64,000 bases of DNA from Globisporangium splendens (Eukaryota > Oomycota > Peronosporomycetes > Pythiales > Pythiaceae): positions 1-64,000 of the forward strand of contig VFIW01000135.1 in assembly GCA_006386115.1 (NCBI GenBank), read 5' to 3'. The position numbers were made by a program, and so were the translations under genes. The notes under the pieces are model-generated. The model worked only from the letters and a program-made list of their open reading frames with translations. It did not search any database and was not told the DNA's origin. Positions 32,941 to 44,034 of the stretch are shown here, piece after piece. How positions within the stretch are numbered: position 1 is the stretch's first letter; each line of letters starts with the position of its first letter.

Positions 32941-33376
32941 CGTGCCACCCGCGTCCTTGTCTCGCAATTGCCTCCAAACTGAGTCTTCCAAAACACTGCG
33001 AGCTCGACGCAAAAGGGCACAAACTCACCAACAATCGCGATGTGGGACGCGAAACGACGCTTCCCTCCGGCTGAGAAGGAGACTGAACCGACACGACGTT
33101 GTAAAACAATGCACGAAACGAGACAGCGACCAAATACAACAAGTCTTTGAACAACAAAAAGTCTATTTCATAGGGAAAAAATGGTGAGCGTGCTTCCAAA
33201 TACACACAAGATATAAAAGACGCAGTGAAGTCATGCAAGACGCTCGATGGACCATCCACGAAGCCATACCGTAGGTTTGCCTTTTCTCGTAAAGCGCGCC
33301 GCGTCTCGGTCGGTAAGGAGTTCAAAGAGGTGCACCCGAAGCTTTTCACCACCTTGTCCGAGTTGAACCTATTTCA

Positions 33377-36300
33377 CTAACCGAGGAAGAACGAGTCCTT
33401 GACCGAAATCTCGCCCGACTTGAGCTTCTGCCATCGTTCGTGGGTCGCCATGATGATCTTGATGGCTTCTTCCGACGACGTTGGCTCCTCGCGGGCGAAC
33501 TCGTTCACCTTTTTGCCCTCAGGGATCTTGTAGTTCTTCAACCAGTCCACCAACGCCTCGAGCACACCAGGCTTTACCTTCTTCAGGTCGTCGACGCTGT
33601 TAATGCGCGATGCATCAGGGTCGTCCAGAGAAATGACGAGGATCTTGTGATCGACTTCGCCCTGGTCCACAAGCTCCAAGCTGCCAAGCACCTTGACAGG
33701 ATTCACCGAGCCCATTGGCAACTGGTGCACACCAATTTCAATAACGTCAAGCGGATCATTGTCACCACCGTTGCCCTTGGAATCCTTGACACTCGGGTCT
33801 TCCCATGTCTGAGGGAACAAACCGTAGTTGAAGAATGGCACGCCGTACAGGTAGTCGCGGCCACGAGTACCACCGTGGGTCGTGTCCTGCATGATTGGGT
33901 TGTGGCGTTCTTCCTTGTTCACTTCCATCTTGTGAGCAACGCCTTTCGGGATCTCAACCACAAAGTTGAACTCGTTTTTGCCCTCCGCATTCTTCTCCTG
34001 CAGCAAAATGTCGTGCCATGGAGAAATAAGCGCACCCTTGTCGTTCTTGAACAGCATCTTGTAATCTGGGCGACCAAACGTGCCCGTTTGTTCAAACAAA
34101 CGCGTCGAGTCAACCACTGGCGGTGCGAATTGCGTCCCGAACGGAATCCATCGAGGACTTTCGCGGTTCTGGTAGTAATCAATCATGATGTCCCAGCCAG
34201 ACTTGACCATAAACCCTTGTGGCACACACGTTGGCTTCTTCTCCCATCCATCAGGGATCTTATCGCCTTCACACTTCTGGAGTCCATCGCGCGCCATTTG
34301 ACGCATGCGCGAGCCCGAGATCGACAGGAAATCCTGCTTGCGGGACTTGTCCATAGGCTTCATTTTGTGGTCCTGGACGTCGTAGTACACCTTGGAGAAC
34401 GACAGAATGTTGAAGTCTTCCATACCTGGTGCCATGTGGAGCACGAAGCGACCGTGATCGCCATTGTAGATGTCGTCCTTGTCACCATCCGAGCGCTTGA
34501 TACCAGCCGGATCACGACCGACCACAAAGAAACTCGCTCCAGCATTCTTTCGACTCTTCGCGTGCCATTGCACTTCACGTGGACCGGCGTAGATCATCGG
34601 CGATGGCCAAATCGCAAGCACCGTGCTCTCCTTATCCAGCATGCCATCACGCAGGATCGCTTCGTGCTGTCGCACACGCACATCAAGCGGCACATCGTCT
34701 TCCTTGGTCCAACCACCGAGAGGCGACAACCACAACACAGGGTTCTTGTACCCTTGTTGAATGAGCTGCTCGCGCGCGTTGTTCATCAAGTACGCATGAC
34801 CGGCGTGCGTTGGGTTTCTGGTTTGGAACGCGAGCACAACATCGGCGTTCATGGATTCGAACTTCTTGCGCAATTCGCTGGGTGAGAGACGGTATTGGTC
34901 CAAATCGTCGTGGTATTGCACACGCTTCAGCAATTCGATTTCACCACCGAGCAAGTAATCGCCCGAAAGCAAGATCTCACGGATGTACGGGTGCTTGTTG
35001 TCGACCGCACCGAACGTACGAGTAATACGCTCCTCCTTGCGGTGCGCAAAGATTTCAGGGTCGTTCAACAACGCGAGTTCGTCACCAGCTGGGCTCACAA
35101 GCACAACTTGCGAAAACGATCCGATCTTAGTCTTAGTCGCCTCGTTGATCGGCAACACAATCGGCACAGGCATGTTTACACGCTTGCCCTTGGACACGCT
35201 TGCAGTCGAGTATTCCGAAAAGTTGGTTGGCGAATGCATCGACAGCTGGCCTTCCGTGAGGTTGTCGGTATCGTAGAGTACGCTGCTGAAATGCAACGCT
35301 TGCAAGTACACACCTTCACGCATGAACCCTCTGAGTGGAGCTGCCCAACCTTCGCCAATCACTTGGAGCCAGTTGACATCTTCGTCACGGAGCAAGACAC
35401 GCGGCAAATCGGCAAAGTTCGACGGCTTCTTCGTCTTTGGAGCATCAGGATACATGGTCGAAAAGTTCGCGGCAGCATTGCCACCATCGGCGACCGCAAC
35501 ACCAGGGTACCCCTTTGGTGGCTCTTCAACACCAGTCAAGAGTCCTTCCCGTTCGAGCACCTTGATCATCAAGTTCACTTCGTCGTCCAGCGTCATGTTT
35601 GCGGTGAACAAGTGAATCTCAGGGTTCAATGGTTCTTCGTATGGCGACGAGATGCCCGTAAAGTCCTTGATCTCACCCTTGATGGCGCGTTTGTACAATC
35701 CTTTGACATCGCGATCGGCGGCAACCGAAACAGGCACATCCACGAACACCTCGTAGAAAGGGATGTTCATCTTCTTGTGCAATTCACGCACTTCATCGCG
35801 ACGAGCACGGAATGGCGACACGAGAGCGACTAGAGTAATCACGCCGGCTTCCGAAAACAGCGCCGACATTTCACCGACACGACGCACAGATTCCGCACGA
35901 TCGGCCTCCGAGAAGCTCAAGTCGCGGTTCAAACCAATGCGGACGTTGTCACCATCGAGACGGTACACATGCACGCGACGACGCAACAGTTCCTTCTCGA
36001 GCGCACGGCCGACGGTGCTCTTGCCACTGCCCGAGAGACCCGTGAACCACAGCGTCGCACCCTTCTGCTGCACAGCAGCGTATCGTTGTGGTCGCGAAAT
36101 CAGCGACGAGTCATAATACACGTTGCGCTTCATGCTCAACTTATCAATACGTTGAGCAGCACACACTTGCTCCATTTCGGCCTTGTTGCCCGTGACGATC
36201 GCGGAAATGTCGGACGACGTGCTGTTCTTGCCGACGCCGAGGATCACAGCGAGCAGCAGCACGTACGGCACGAGCACGAACGCGCCGATGAGCAGCTTCT

Positions 36301-36701
36301 TGACGATCGCGCGGCGGTCGTCGGCGTCGGGGCCGCGCGAGAACTGCATGCGCGTGGACGCCGAGCCGTCGTTGCACTCGAGGTCGTCCTGGTTCACGGA
36401 CGCGTAGAGCATGTCGTTCTTGCTCATGGCGGCGGCTTCTGCTTCTTCGAGGCTTCCCCTCCGTCCACGAGCGCGCAAATTGGGATCTGAGTGCGCGTTC
36501 GGGGCGACTGCATCTAGGGAAGACACACAAAAGAAAAGAAAGAGCAGAGTGATGGTCGGATGAAAGGAAACCCCCTAGCCCCTGAAGCATACAAACAGTA
36601 AGTAATCGATAACTAATGTTACGAACCTGCGGTTTGTAACCTTGTCGATTACTGCGGTAGAAGGTTCTCGCATGTGGGATGGGTTTGTTCCAGTGATGCA
36701 T
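33377..36701 (-). CDS. APS kinase - ATP sulfurylase - inorganic pyrophosphatase fusion
   Basis: Trifunctional sulfate-activation enzyme: ATP sulfurylase makes APS, pyrophosphatase removes the product PPi and pulls the reaction, APS kinase makes PAPS. This fusion is known from oomycetes and relatives. The main exon begins at acceptor CTTCCCTAG (36514) and runs to 33377. An upstream exon 36701-36641, ATG to donor AAG|GTTACA, fits the phase and gives about 1065 aa. Numbered from 36526: a hydrophobic segment at residues 78-99 (a likely signal anchor), APS kinase P-loop GLSGSGKST near 163, ATP sulfurylase NPTHAGH near 570, and pyrophosphatase GDNDPLD near 921. The membrane segment after a cytosolic-type acidic N-terminus suggests a membrane-anchored enzyme. 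No lesions seen. The intact state contrasts with the broken sulfate transporter 2.5 kb away. Confidence 0.9.
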
Positions 36702-37323
36702 TCCCGACAGAGTGGTGGATGCATGTACTGGTGGTGGAGCGAGCGTCCTCGCTGTCTGCCACGGCCATGCAAGGACGCACCAACCAGCACAGCGCGTTGG
36801 ATGGAGCCACTGCAGATGGACAGACGTGGTAGCGAGCAGCACGTCGAGTGGGTGAGCTCTCGGCCAATCAGAGACGCACATTGACCCACCTCATTTGTCA
36901 ACGTAGATGGGACCATCTGGGGAGGCTTCTGGCGCGAGATGATTGGCTGTTTTTATCGAAGGAAAAGAGGTGGGATTGGAGGAAAAGATCCCGCGTCCTT
37001 TCAGGATCCGCATGACTTGGTTGCGTGCACCAATCGATTGATTGAACAATCATCGGCGTAGATGGACTTGTCACAGATGACAACACAGTCAAAAACAACT
37101 CAACAGGAGGTTGAAGTTTATATATGTGCGAAAACATATATAAACTCAAAGAGTATACAAAATGAGTCACTCGATTCTGCATCCAACAGATTCCCAGTGC
37201 TCTTCCTCATATGGGTACACCAACGTATATGAAATTAAAGAGACTACAACCATCGATTCTGCATTTTCCATTCCCAGCGCCGACGCGCCAAAGAACTCGC
37301 CCGCGCGCTAGTGTAGTGCTCTA
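36702..37323. other. Interval between the sulfate-activation gene and the channel pseudogene
   Basis: No convincing coding frame on either strand. It should hold the promoter of the minus-strand sulfate-activation gene. A short inverted word, TATATATG/CATATATA, occurs near 37120-37140, and a (GCT/GTT)-rich stretch at 37330-37355 marks the dead C-terminal end of the channel gene. Confidence 0.5.
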
Positions 37324-39042
37324 TCAGACTCTTGCTGTTGCTGTTGCTGCTGATATGACGTCGTCCGTGAAGAAATGCTGCTGTGTGAGCTTCGCGACGA
37401 TTGCCGAGATGAGAAAGCACGGAAGTCCCAAGAACGCTTTGCTTACACCACCACCGCATGTCTCGACTCCACTCTGTCTGATTACTCGTGCTCCTGGGAC
37501 CGGGAGCCATACTTTGCGCCGCAAAAAGCAGCGGATCTCGCTTTGCAATTGCGGGCTCAAGTGCTGCAGCGCGCGCTGCGAGTCGGCGTCGCCTTGGCGC
37601 TGCCATCGATATTGGAGATGCGCGCGCACGCGCGTAGCAAACGTATGCGAGAGCGCGTGGCGACATCCAAAGCGCTGCACACGCACCATTTGCTGCTCGA
37701 ACTCGATCCGCTGGGCAAAGTTTCACTCCAGGATGCCGCGGCACCCGGATGTGGCATACCCATAGAACGCGATGCACAGGAACGCAATCGCGATCTGCAC
37801 GGATGTCTCGGCAACGCTGCGCGCACAAATGTCGCCGTACGTCACGGCTGAGATCGAACCGATCGCGTAATGGTATGCACGCAGGTACTTGGCGAGCAGC
37901 GGGATGGTGGCGAGACGCGATTGATTGGTGAGCGGATCTGCAACGAGCATGCCTGGTGTCGTGAGCCACACACGAACAACGTCAGTGTAATGAACACGAA
38001 TATGATATGCGCGAGCACGTCTTGGCGCACTGGTCGTGGAAGAAGATCGTTCCGCTCGCAGAAGAAATGGTGCTCCAGGAGCACCCATAGCTTTTCGATC
38101 TGGAACACACGAACGGGATCTGTCTGCAACCATCCAACCGGACTCTTTTCGTAGTAAGCGAGGGCATAGAACACACTTCCGTCAAAGTGGCAGCACATCA
38201 AGAACACAAAGAGGACGCGGAAGAGACCAGCAACCGAGTACGACACGACAAAATGGACGAACTCGCGTCTGAACGAAGGTCTGCGTGCTGCTGTGTGGGC
38301 TTTAAACGTGCCTGGTGTGTTCGCCAAAATAGAAAGACGCCAATTGTATCTGTGACGGCGCCGCAACAGGAAAAGACCGTCAACGCGAGTGTCCACGAGG
38401 TCTTGGCGTGCTGCACTGAATGAGGGTTGCAGAATAATCCGAACCACAAGGGAATGCTGAACAGATAGTAGACCAACTGGAAAAGCTCTATCCAGATCTA
38501 GTATTGCCGAAAATCCATAGAAACCCACCCGCTGCCAAGGCTATAGAAACAATCTCGCAACCATGCCACTGGCCACCAGGTTTTGAACCTTGAGGTTGCC
38601 TGAGGTTGGAATCTTCGTTTCGTTTTCGCACGGCCAGGAGAATGCGCAAATCGAAGAGGCAGTGACGACCACAAGTCGAGCACCGAAGGGTGATACACCT
38701 GCGGTTGTGTCGAGAGTCGACGCAAACGATACACGTCTTCAGCAATTGGCATCGCCAAATCGGCATCAGGGTCACTGCAATCAGCCACCCCATTACCAGA
38801 AGTTCCTGCGCCATCTCCAAATGCACGTTTGGAGTCGGCATGCCAAACCACATGCACAGCTTCGGATTCCAAGAATTGATCCAAGTCGTCCTTACTGCAA
38901 CGTTCTGCGGCACCTTCAACTTGCACTTCGATGCTAGAGTCGTACAGCCCTGCTCCTGGTCTGCAATGTGTGGAGCATTTTCGGCACTCTGCATGGACCA
39001 GTCAGGTGAGGCCGTCTCGCCACGGACCACCTCATCCGTCAT
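37324..39042 (-). pseudogene. Cyclic-nucleotide-gated / HCN-type cation channel, decayed
   Basis: Recognisable parts in order on the minus strand: a cytosolic N-terminus (from ATG 39042, changing frame near 38930); S1-S2 (YYLFSIPLWFGLF to GVFLFWRTH, 38476-38326); S5 and turret (FRVLFVFLMCCHFDG to GWLQTDP, about 38235-38110); pore and filter AVTYGDI (about 37845) with S6 to GYATSG; C-linker (RVRAHLQYRWQ, about 37630); first helix of the cyclic-nucleotide-binding domain (FLISAIVAKLTQQHFF, about 37400). Lesions: TAG at 38500-38498 before S1; S3-S4 absent, with a frame change right after S2 (near 38310); TGA at 37725-37723 after S6; loss of the binding domain after its first helix. An intron is likely between turret and pore (acceptor GTTGCAG near 37940). 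The intact family would be a tetrameric membrane channel. Confidence 0.75.
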
Positions 39043-39247
39043 TTTCCAGTAATTCGGCTGCATGTCAATCAGCAAAATTGGGCAGCAATTGAAGCAGGCA
39101 AAAAGAACCCTATAGACTCCAAAGCCATCGAAGTCGGCTCAGTTGGGCAACGACCTCGCACTTCTCAAGCTGCTCTCTCCTTCGTAAACACCGAGTGATG
39201 CAAAAATCGATCGTCTCCATCCGAGAAAGTGACGTGTTCGTGCGAAG

Positions 39248-41401
39248 ATGGGGTCGGTGAGCGAGCAATGGAGCAGGTTCTGGTACAAGCGCATACCCAT
39301 TTTGAGCTGGCTGCCGCAGTACAACCTTCATCGGGATTTAAAGTTCGACCTCATCGCGGGGTGTACGGTCGGCGTGATGCTCGTGCCACAGGAAATGTCG
39401 CTTGCAGCCATGATGGGCGTGTCGGTGCAGTACGGACTGTACTCGGCAGCGATCGCGCCACTCATTTACCCGATGTTTGGCTCGTCCAAGGCACTCTCAG
39501 TCGCTAATGCTGCCGAGGGGAGCTTGCTCGTCGGCGTGATGCTTCGGTCTACTGACCTCCAGTCTGCGGAAGAACGCATCGCGACGGGGATCCTCTTGAC
39601 GTTCTTCATGGGTGTGGTCATGATTCTCGGGGGAGTCGCTCACCAAGGTGGCGTCGTCAGCTTCTTTTCGCGGACCTCGATGCAAGGCTACGTGACTGGC
39701 ATGTCGTTCCTGATCGTGGTTTCGCAGATCCCGCCATGGCTCGGCATTCGGCTGCCGTCGCCAAAACTGAACATTTTCACAGCAATCGATGTCGTCATGA
39801 GACTCGGAGAGACCAATCTGAATTCGTTTTTGCTCGGGGTCTTCTCGCTTGTCGTCCTCGCTCTTTGCAAGTGGTGTCGTGGACACCTTCGACGCATTGC
39901 TGAAGCGAACAGCAAACCTACGATCACCAGCAGCACTGAAGACTCGAGCAGTTCGCAGCACTCATTGGCTAGTGAAGAAGAAAGAAATGCGCTAGAACAC
40001 GCCGAAGATGCTATTGAGGTTCAACTTCACGGTTCATTGGACGTCAAGTCGATACGATCCGCCACACGTCTTGATGGCAATGCACGTGCCGCAGTCACTC
40101 CAGTGCTATCAACGTCCGCCACGTCCAAGATCGCCAAAGCGCACCTGATTCAGTCAACTTCAAGTCTTCCACAGAGTTCCTCTAACAGCAGTACGTCTCG
40201 TCTGGAGAAGTATCTTGCAAAAAAGCCGACACTCGTGTTCCTATGCACACTCGTCTGCGACGCAGGCGCGCTGCTCGTGTGCTTCATTGGCATAGTCACC
40301 GGAGCAGCTCTGGGAGAATCGCAGCTGCAGCTCACCGGTGAAGTGCACCAGGGACTACCGGCGCCCGTGTTTCCCCTGCAGTCCTCGGCGACTTAATCCC
40401 ATGGGATCGACTGCAGACGCTGATCACCAACTCCATGATGATCGCCGTCGTGTTCTTCATGGCGAGCGTCGCGACCGGCAGCAAGCTCGCGGCAAAGGGC
40501 TACGAGATCTCGCCCAACTAGGAGCTGCTCGGCATCGGGTTCGCGAACCTCGGCGCGTCCATCCTCCAGGGCATGCCGTTGAGCGCGGGCATGGTGCGGA
40601 GCGCCGTCAACGCGCAGAGCGCGCACACACCGCTGGCGTCCATGTTTACCGCGGGGCTCGTCATCTTCACGATCCTGTTTCTCACCAAGCCGCTGTACTA
40701 TCTGCCGCAGGTGCCACTGGCCGCGATCGTCCTGCTCTCGGCGAGCGCGTTAGCCGGCTTTGCCGAACCCAAGTGGCTCCGCAAGGTGCGCCCCCACGAG
40801 TTCTACGTCTGGGTCGCGGAGTTCGTCGGCACGCTCTGCTTCGGTCTCATCTTGGGGCTCTTCGTCTCGCTCTTCGCGTCGCTCATCGAGATCATGGTGC
40901 GCACCAAGAAGCCGCCGGTGTTCCTTCTCGGCCAGACACCGAATGGAGAGTTCGCAAAACTTGAGGCGCACGAGCATGACGAAGACAGCGAACAACATCA
41001 TGCGGTCCAGCCACTTCCGGACGTGCTGATCGTGCGCATGGAGCAGGATCTCTACTTCGCGAACGCCAGCCACCTCATCCACGCAACCGAGCGGAACCTG
41101 AAGGCGGCCGCGGCGCACGACCACATGCTCGGCGCCGTCATCGACGACTCTCGCATGAACGACGTCGACGCCACGGCCATCCACATGCTCACGGAGTACT
41201 GCACCAAGCTGCGCGCGCGACCAGACGCTGCTGTTCGCGAACGTGCGAATGGAGACCGAGACGTCGCTCGTCGCGAGCGGCCTCGTCGCAGCGCAGGAGC
41301 AGGAGCACGATGGCACCAGCTGCAGCGACCGCCACCGCCCTTCGGCCAGCATTGCTGCTGTTGTTGCATGCCTTCGACAAGGATGTTGCCATCCATATTG
41401 A
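39248..41401 (+). pseudogene. SulP-family sulfate transporter with STAS domain, decayed
   Basis: Membrane anion transporter of the SLC26/SulP type. ATG at 39248. The first frame (to 40396) has the sulfate-transporter signature region (AGCTVGVMLVPQEMSLA, LYSAAIAPLIYP) and membrane segments interrupted by a long Ser-rich loop (about residues 225-330). A frameshift near 40382 precedes the block LGDLIPW...LITNSMMIA. TAG at 40519-40521 replaces a likely Gln codon. The frame then continues through the last membrane segments and a C-terminal STAS domain (VLIVRMEQDLYFANA, VIDDSRMNDVDATAI, about 41020-41190). A second shift near 41220, in a GC dinucleotide run, breaks the end of STAS. The natural end would be the TGA at 41399-41401. 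Three lesions make sequencing error an unlikely sole cause. Confidence 0.85.
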
Positions 41402-42063
41402 TGACATCCATGCACACTTGTCCGCAAACCCTCAATATCCGCGATTTTTAACTCGCTCAAGACCGATTTACATATAATAAAAACGTCTTGTATGACTTGG
41501 TAAGTCCGTACCTTCCCAGCACCTTCTGCTCACACCTCGTTATTATTCACAATGCATCAACACCCGCAATGCCACCTTAACTCCTTTATAATAATCCTTG
41601 CACATCAACATCGATAATTGTGAAATACGCATCATGCATTAAACCGTTGTATTTGAGTCAAGTCCGCATTCAAGAGACCGGTTCACCTTTCTGAACCGCG
41701 CTGGCGTCGGGCCCGACTTTGGAAGTTGCTGTTTCGGAGTCACTCGTCTTCACCCCATTCGAGAACGTGAGCTCATTCACTCTCAGCAGGTGAGTGCATG
41801 TGTCTGTGTGCCTGTGTGTGCATGTGTGTGTGAATGTGTGGACGCAGGAGCAGCTCCGGTGCCTGTGTGCGCATCGATCGTTGGGTGTTGATGACACCGC
41901 ACCGGCGTGTATTTGGAGCAAACTCTTGTGATCTGTCGGGAGAATAGATGCTGTCCCAAGTGTATCTGCTGAGGCTGCAATGATCGTTCTAAAGGCTCCG
42001 GTTTTCTATATGATGTGCATTCATTCAGACGATAGCACACTTTGTTACAAGGCAGAAGGAAGG
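41402..42063. other. Interval between SulP remnant and SERF gene
   Basis: No coding frame that I can support. It contains a TG-rich simple repeat (about 41795-41840) and AT-rich sequence after the SulP end (41460-41660), suited to a 3' untranslated region. Confidence 0.5.
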
Positions 42064-42354
42064 ATGGCGCGTGGAAACCAGAGAGATGTGGACCGAGCAG
42101 TGAGTTGCGCATTATTACAAGGATACTGCTTGCGTATGCGCATAACGCCGAGGGTACTGATTGCAACCCTTCTTATTGCGATATAGAGAGCGCAAGCGCG
42201 CGCGGCCAAGAACGCCAAGACCAGCGCCTCCAAGGGTGATCCGAACGCGCGTCGGGAGGCCGACGCCAAGGCTTTGCAGGAGAAGATCGCCAAGAAGGCG
42301 GCTATGAAGACTGAGGGCGGTGGCCAACAGGCTCCTCCAGCGAAGAAGAAGTAA
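42064..42354 (+). CDS. SERF / 4F5 family small protein (67 aa, two exons)
   Basis: Exon 1 42064-42099 and exon 2 42187-42354, joined by an 87-bp intron with donor GTGAGT and acceptor ATATAG, phase 0. The N-terminal MARGNQRDVDR is the hallmark of the 4F5/SERF family; the rest is Lys/Ala-rich and ends in AKKK. In animals SERF proteins (about 60 aa) promote amyloid aggregation and bind RNA; the role in oomycetes is unknown. The protein is highly basic and probably disordered. Confidence 0.85.
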
Positions 42355-43086
42355 ATTACAAGAAGAGTATAAAGCGCAGTAGATGAATGAACGGCCAGCA
42401 ACACCAACTACCGTGGCGATGACGAAGCAAAGGGAGGAAAACCACAGACGCGCAGTGACGCTGCCGCAGGGAGAACGCAATGCGATTTCCAGTCCTCTGT
42501 TGTCGGACACATGCCTCGAACATTTTTGCCATGGTTTCCGTAGATGTTGCTAAACTTAGTAACACTGTAGATGCCTGGAAGAAGGAAGAATCATCCAATG
42601 TGAAGAGTTGTTGGAGAATGTCTTGCTTGGAAGAAGAGCATGAGACGCAGGCGCGACTCACTTGACTGAGCCAATTTCGCAGGCAGCGCGTCATGATGCA
42701 AATCCAGTGATTTTGGAGATGTTGGGCTCACTTTGGAGCCAGATTCTGGCCATTTCGTACACACTCGAACGCCAATTTTGTTACACTCGTCGTATATTTC
42801 CAGGAATCGCTCGGATACTTGATTTCACAATTAACACAATGCATTACACCAATCTTTAGTTTTGACCAGTATTCAAGGGAATCCACACTGGACAAATCCG
42901 TATTAGAGGAGATTGATCCTCAACAGGAAGATCCTTATTTTAGGGGATTGTTTTACACTTACTGAAGTGTGTCAGAACGCTGGTGTGGTGGTGACCATCA
43001 AGCATTCCACCATCTACGCTCCTTCAAGCGCAAGAACGGTTGGCAAGGATAATGGCGCTGTTTGATTATTCACTCGGTCTTCCTAT
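42355..43086. other. Interval between SERF and EF-hand genes
   Basis: Holds the 3' ends of two converging genes. Minus-strand frames at 42356-42694 lack a family signature and good start context. No RNA gene or repeat seen. Confidence 0.45.
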
Positions 43087-43733
43087 TCACGACTGCAGCA
43101 TCTTGCGAAAGTCCGAGACGTTGATGTGGCCGTCGCAGTCGCCGTCGGCGCACGAGACAAGGATGCCCAGGTCTTCCTCCGTGAGCGCGCCGTACCCGAG
43201 CCGCTCAAAGACGTACCGCAGCATCTCGCGCGAGATGAAGCCCGTCTCCTCCGGGTCGTACGCCTTGAGCGCCTCGGCCACCGGGTCAAAGTTCTTGACC
43301 TCGTTTGTGAGCAGCAGCGTGTTGAGGTACTCCTCCGTGAGCTCCGTCTCGTCGTTGAGCAGCAGCTTGGCATCCTTGATGCTCACGCTGTCGTAGAAGA
43401 TGCTTAGGCGGGTGCACAGGTTCTCGAGCGTCACGCGCTGCTTCTTGTCAACGCCAAGGAATTGGAACGCCGCGTGGATCTGCTCCGGGGTCACGAGCAC
43501 GCCACCGAATTCCTGTGTAGACGCAAAGCGTGAAGAGAGATCAGCACTATGGCAGCAATTGCATCCACGAGCAGCGCTAGAAGAAATGTATAACGCACAT
43601 TTTGCGACACTTGATCGACAGGCAGGTCGTCGCTCCCGACGCGATCACTGGCAGCAGCCACTGCGACCTCGAAGCCGTGGCGTCGAAGCTCCGTGGGGCT
43701 CTTGGGGACTGCGACACTAGTGCGTGCGTTCAT
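43087..43733 (-). CDS. EF-hand calcium-binding protein (186 aa, two exons)
   Basis: Exon 1 43733-43599 and exon 2 43512-43087; 86-bp intron with donor GTGCGT and acceptor CTACACAG, phase 0. The C-terminal EF-hand loop, DGDCDGHINVSD, is complete and should bind calcium. A second, degenerate loop (YDPEETGFISREM) precedes it. The layout (helix-loop-helix pairs, FERLGYGALTEEDL) resembles calmodulin-like proteins, troponin C and light chains. The N-terminal 45 residues are not conserved in appearance. The start is the ATG at 43733; exon 1 was chosen from phase and splice sites and is less certain than exon 2. A possible initiator, CATTCTCACTT on the minus strand near 43885-43897, lies about 150 bp upstream. 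Confidence 0.75.
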
Positions 43734-44034
43734 CACTTACTTCGCGACTCCAATGTCTTAGTAAACAAACAGTCCTCGATTCATCCAGGAGAATGAAAGC
43801 CACAGGGTTGAAGACAACAAGGTGCTCGGCCTAGACAAGTAGCTGCACGACTCAAAATGGCTTCCAAGCGGTGGTTTCACCCCAAGTGAGAATGAAAATA
43901 GCGCCAAAGCCACCGAAGACTGAACTGTGTTGTGTGTTTGTATTACGCAGAAAACGACAGTCATGTGTGGTTCCTAGACCCAAAAGCTTGCGACCTCAAG
44001 CTATCAAGAATGCAATTTGGCCAACACTTTAGCC

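Noticed and set aside
33440..34885. 481-codon plus-strand frame opposite the sulfate-activation fusion
   Set aside because: Lies wholly opposite a conserved enzyme gene; composition is typical of a shadow frame (His/Arg/Val-rich) and there is no family signal.
38590..39052. Plus-strand frames opposite the N-terminus of the channel pseudogene
   Set aside because: No signature, and the minus strand explains the sequence better.
40330..40382. A short intron ending CCCCTGCAG in the sulfate transporter
   Set aside because: The putative intron sequence encodes the conserved GEVxQGLPAPxFP-type segment of the family, so it is coding and the frame change is a lesion.
41791..41840. CRISPR-like or telomere-like repeat
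   Set aside because: Only a degenerate TG-rich simple repeat; no regular unit with spacers.
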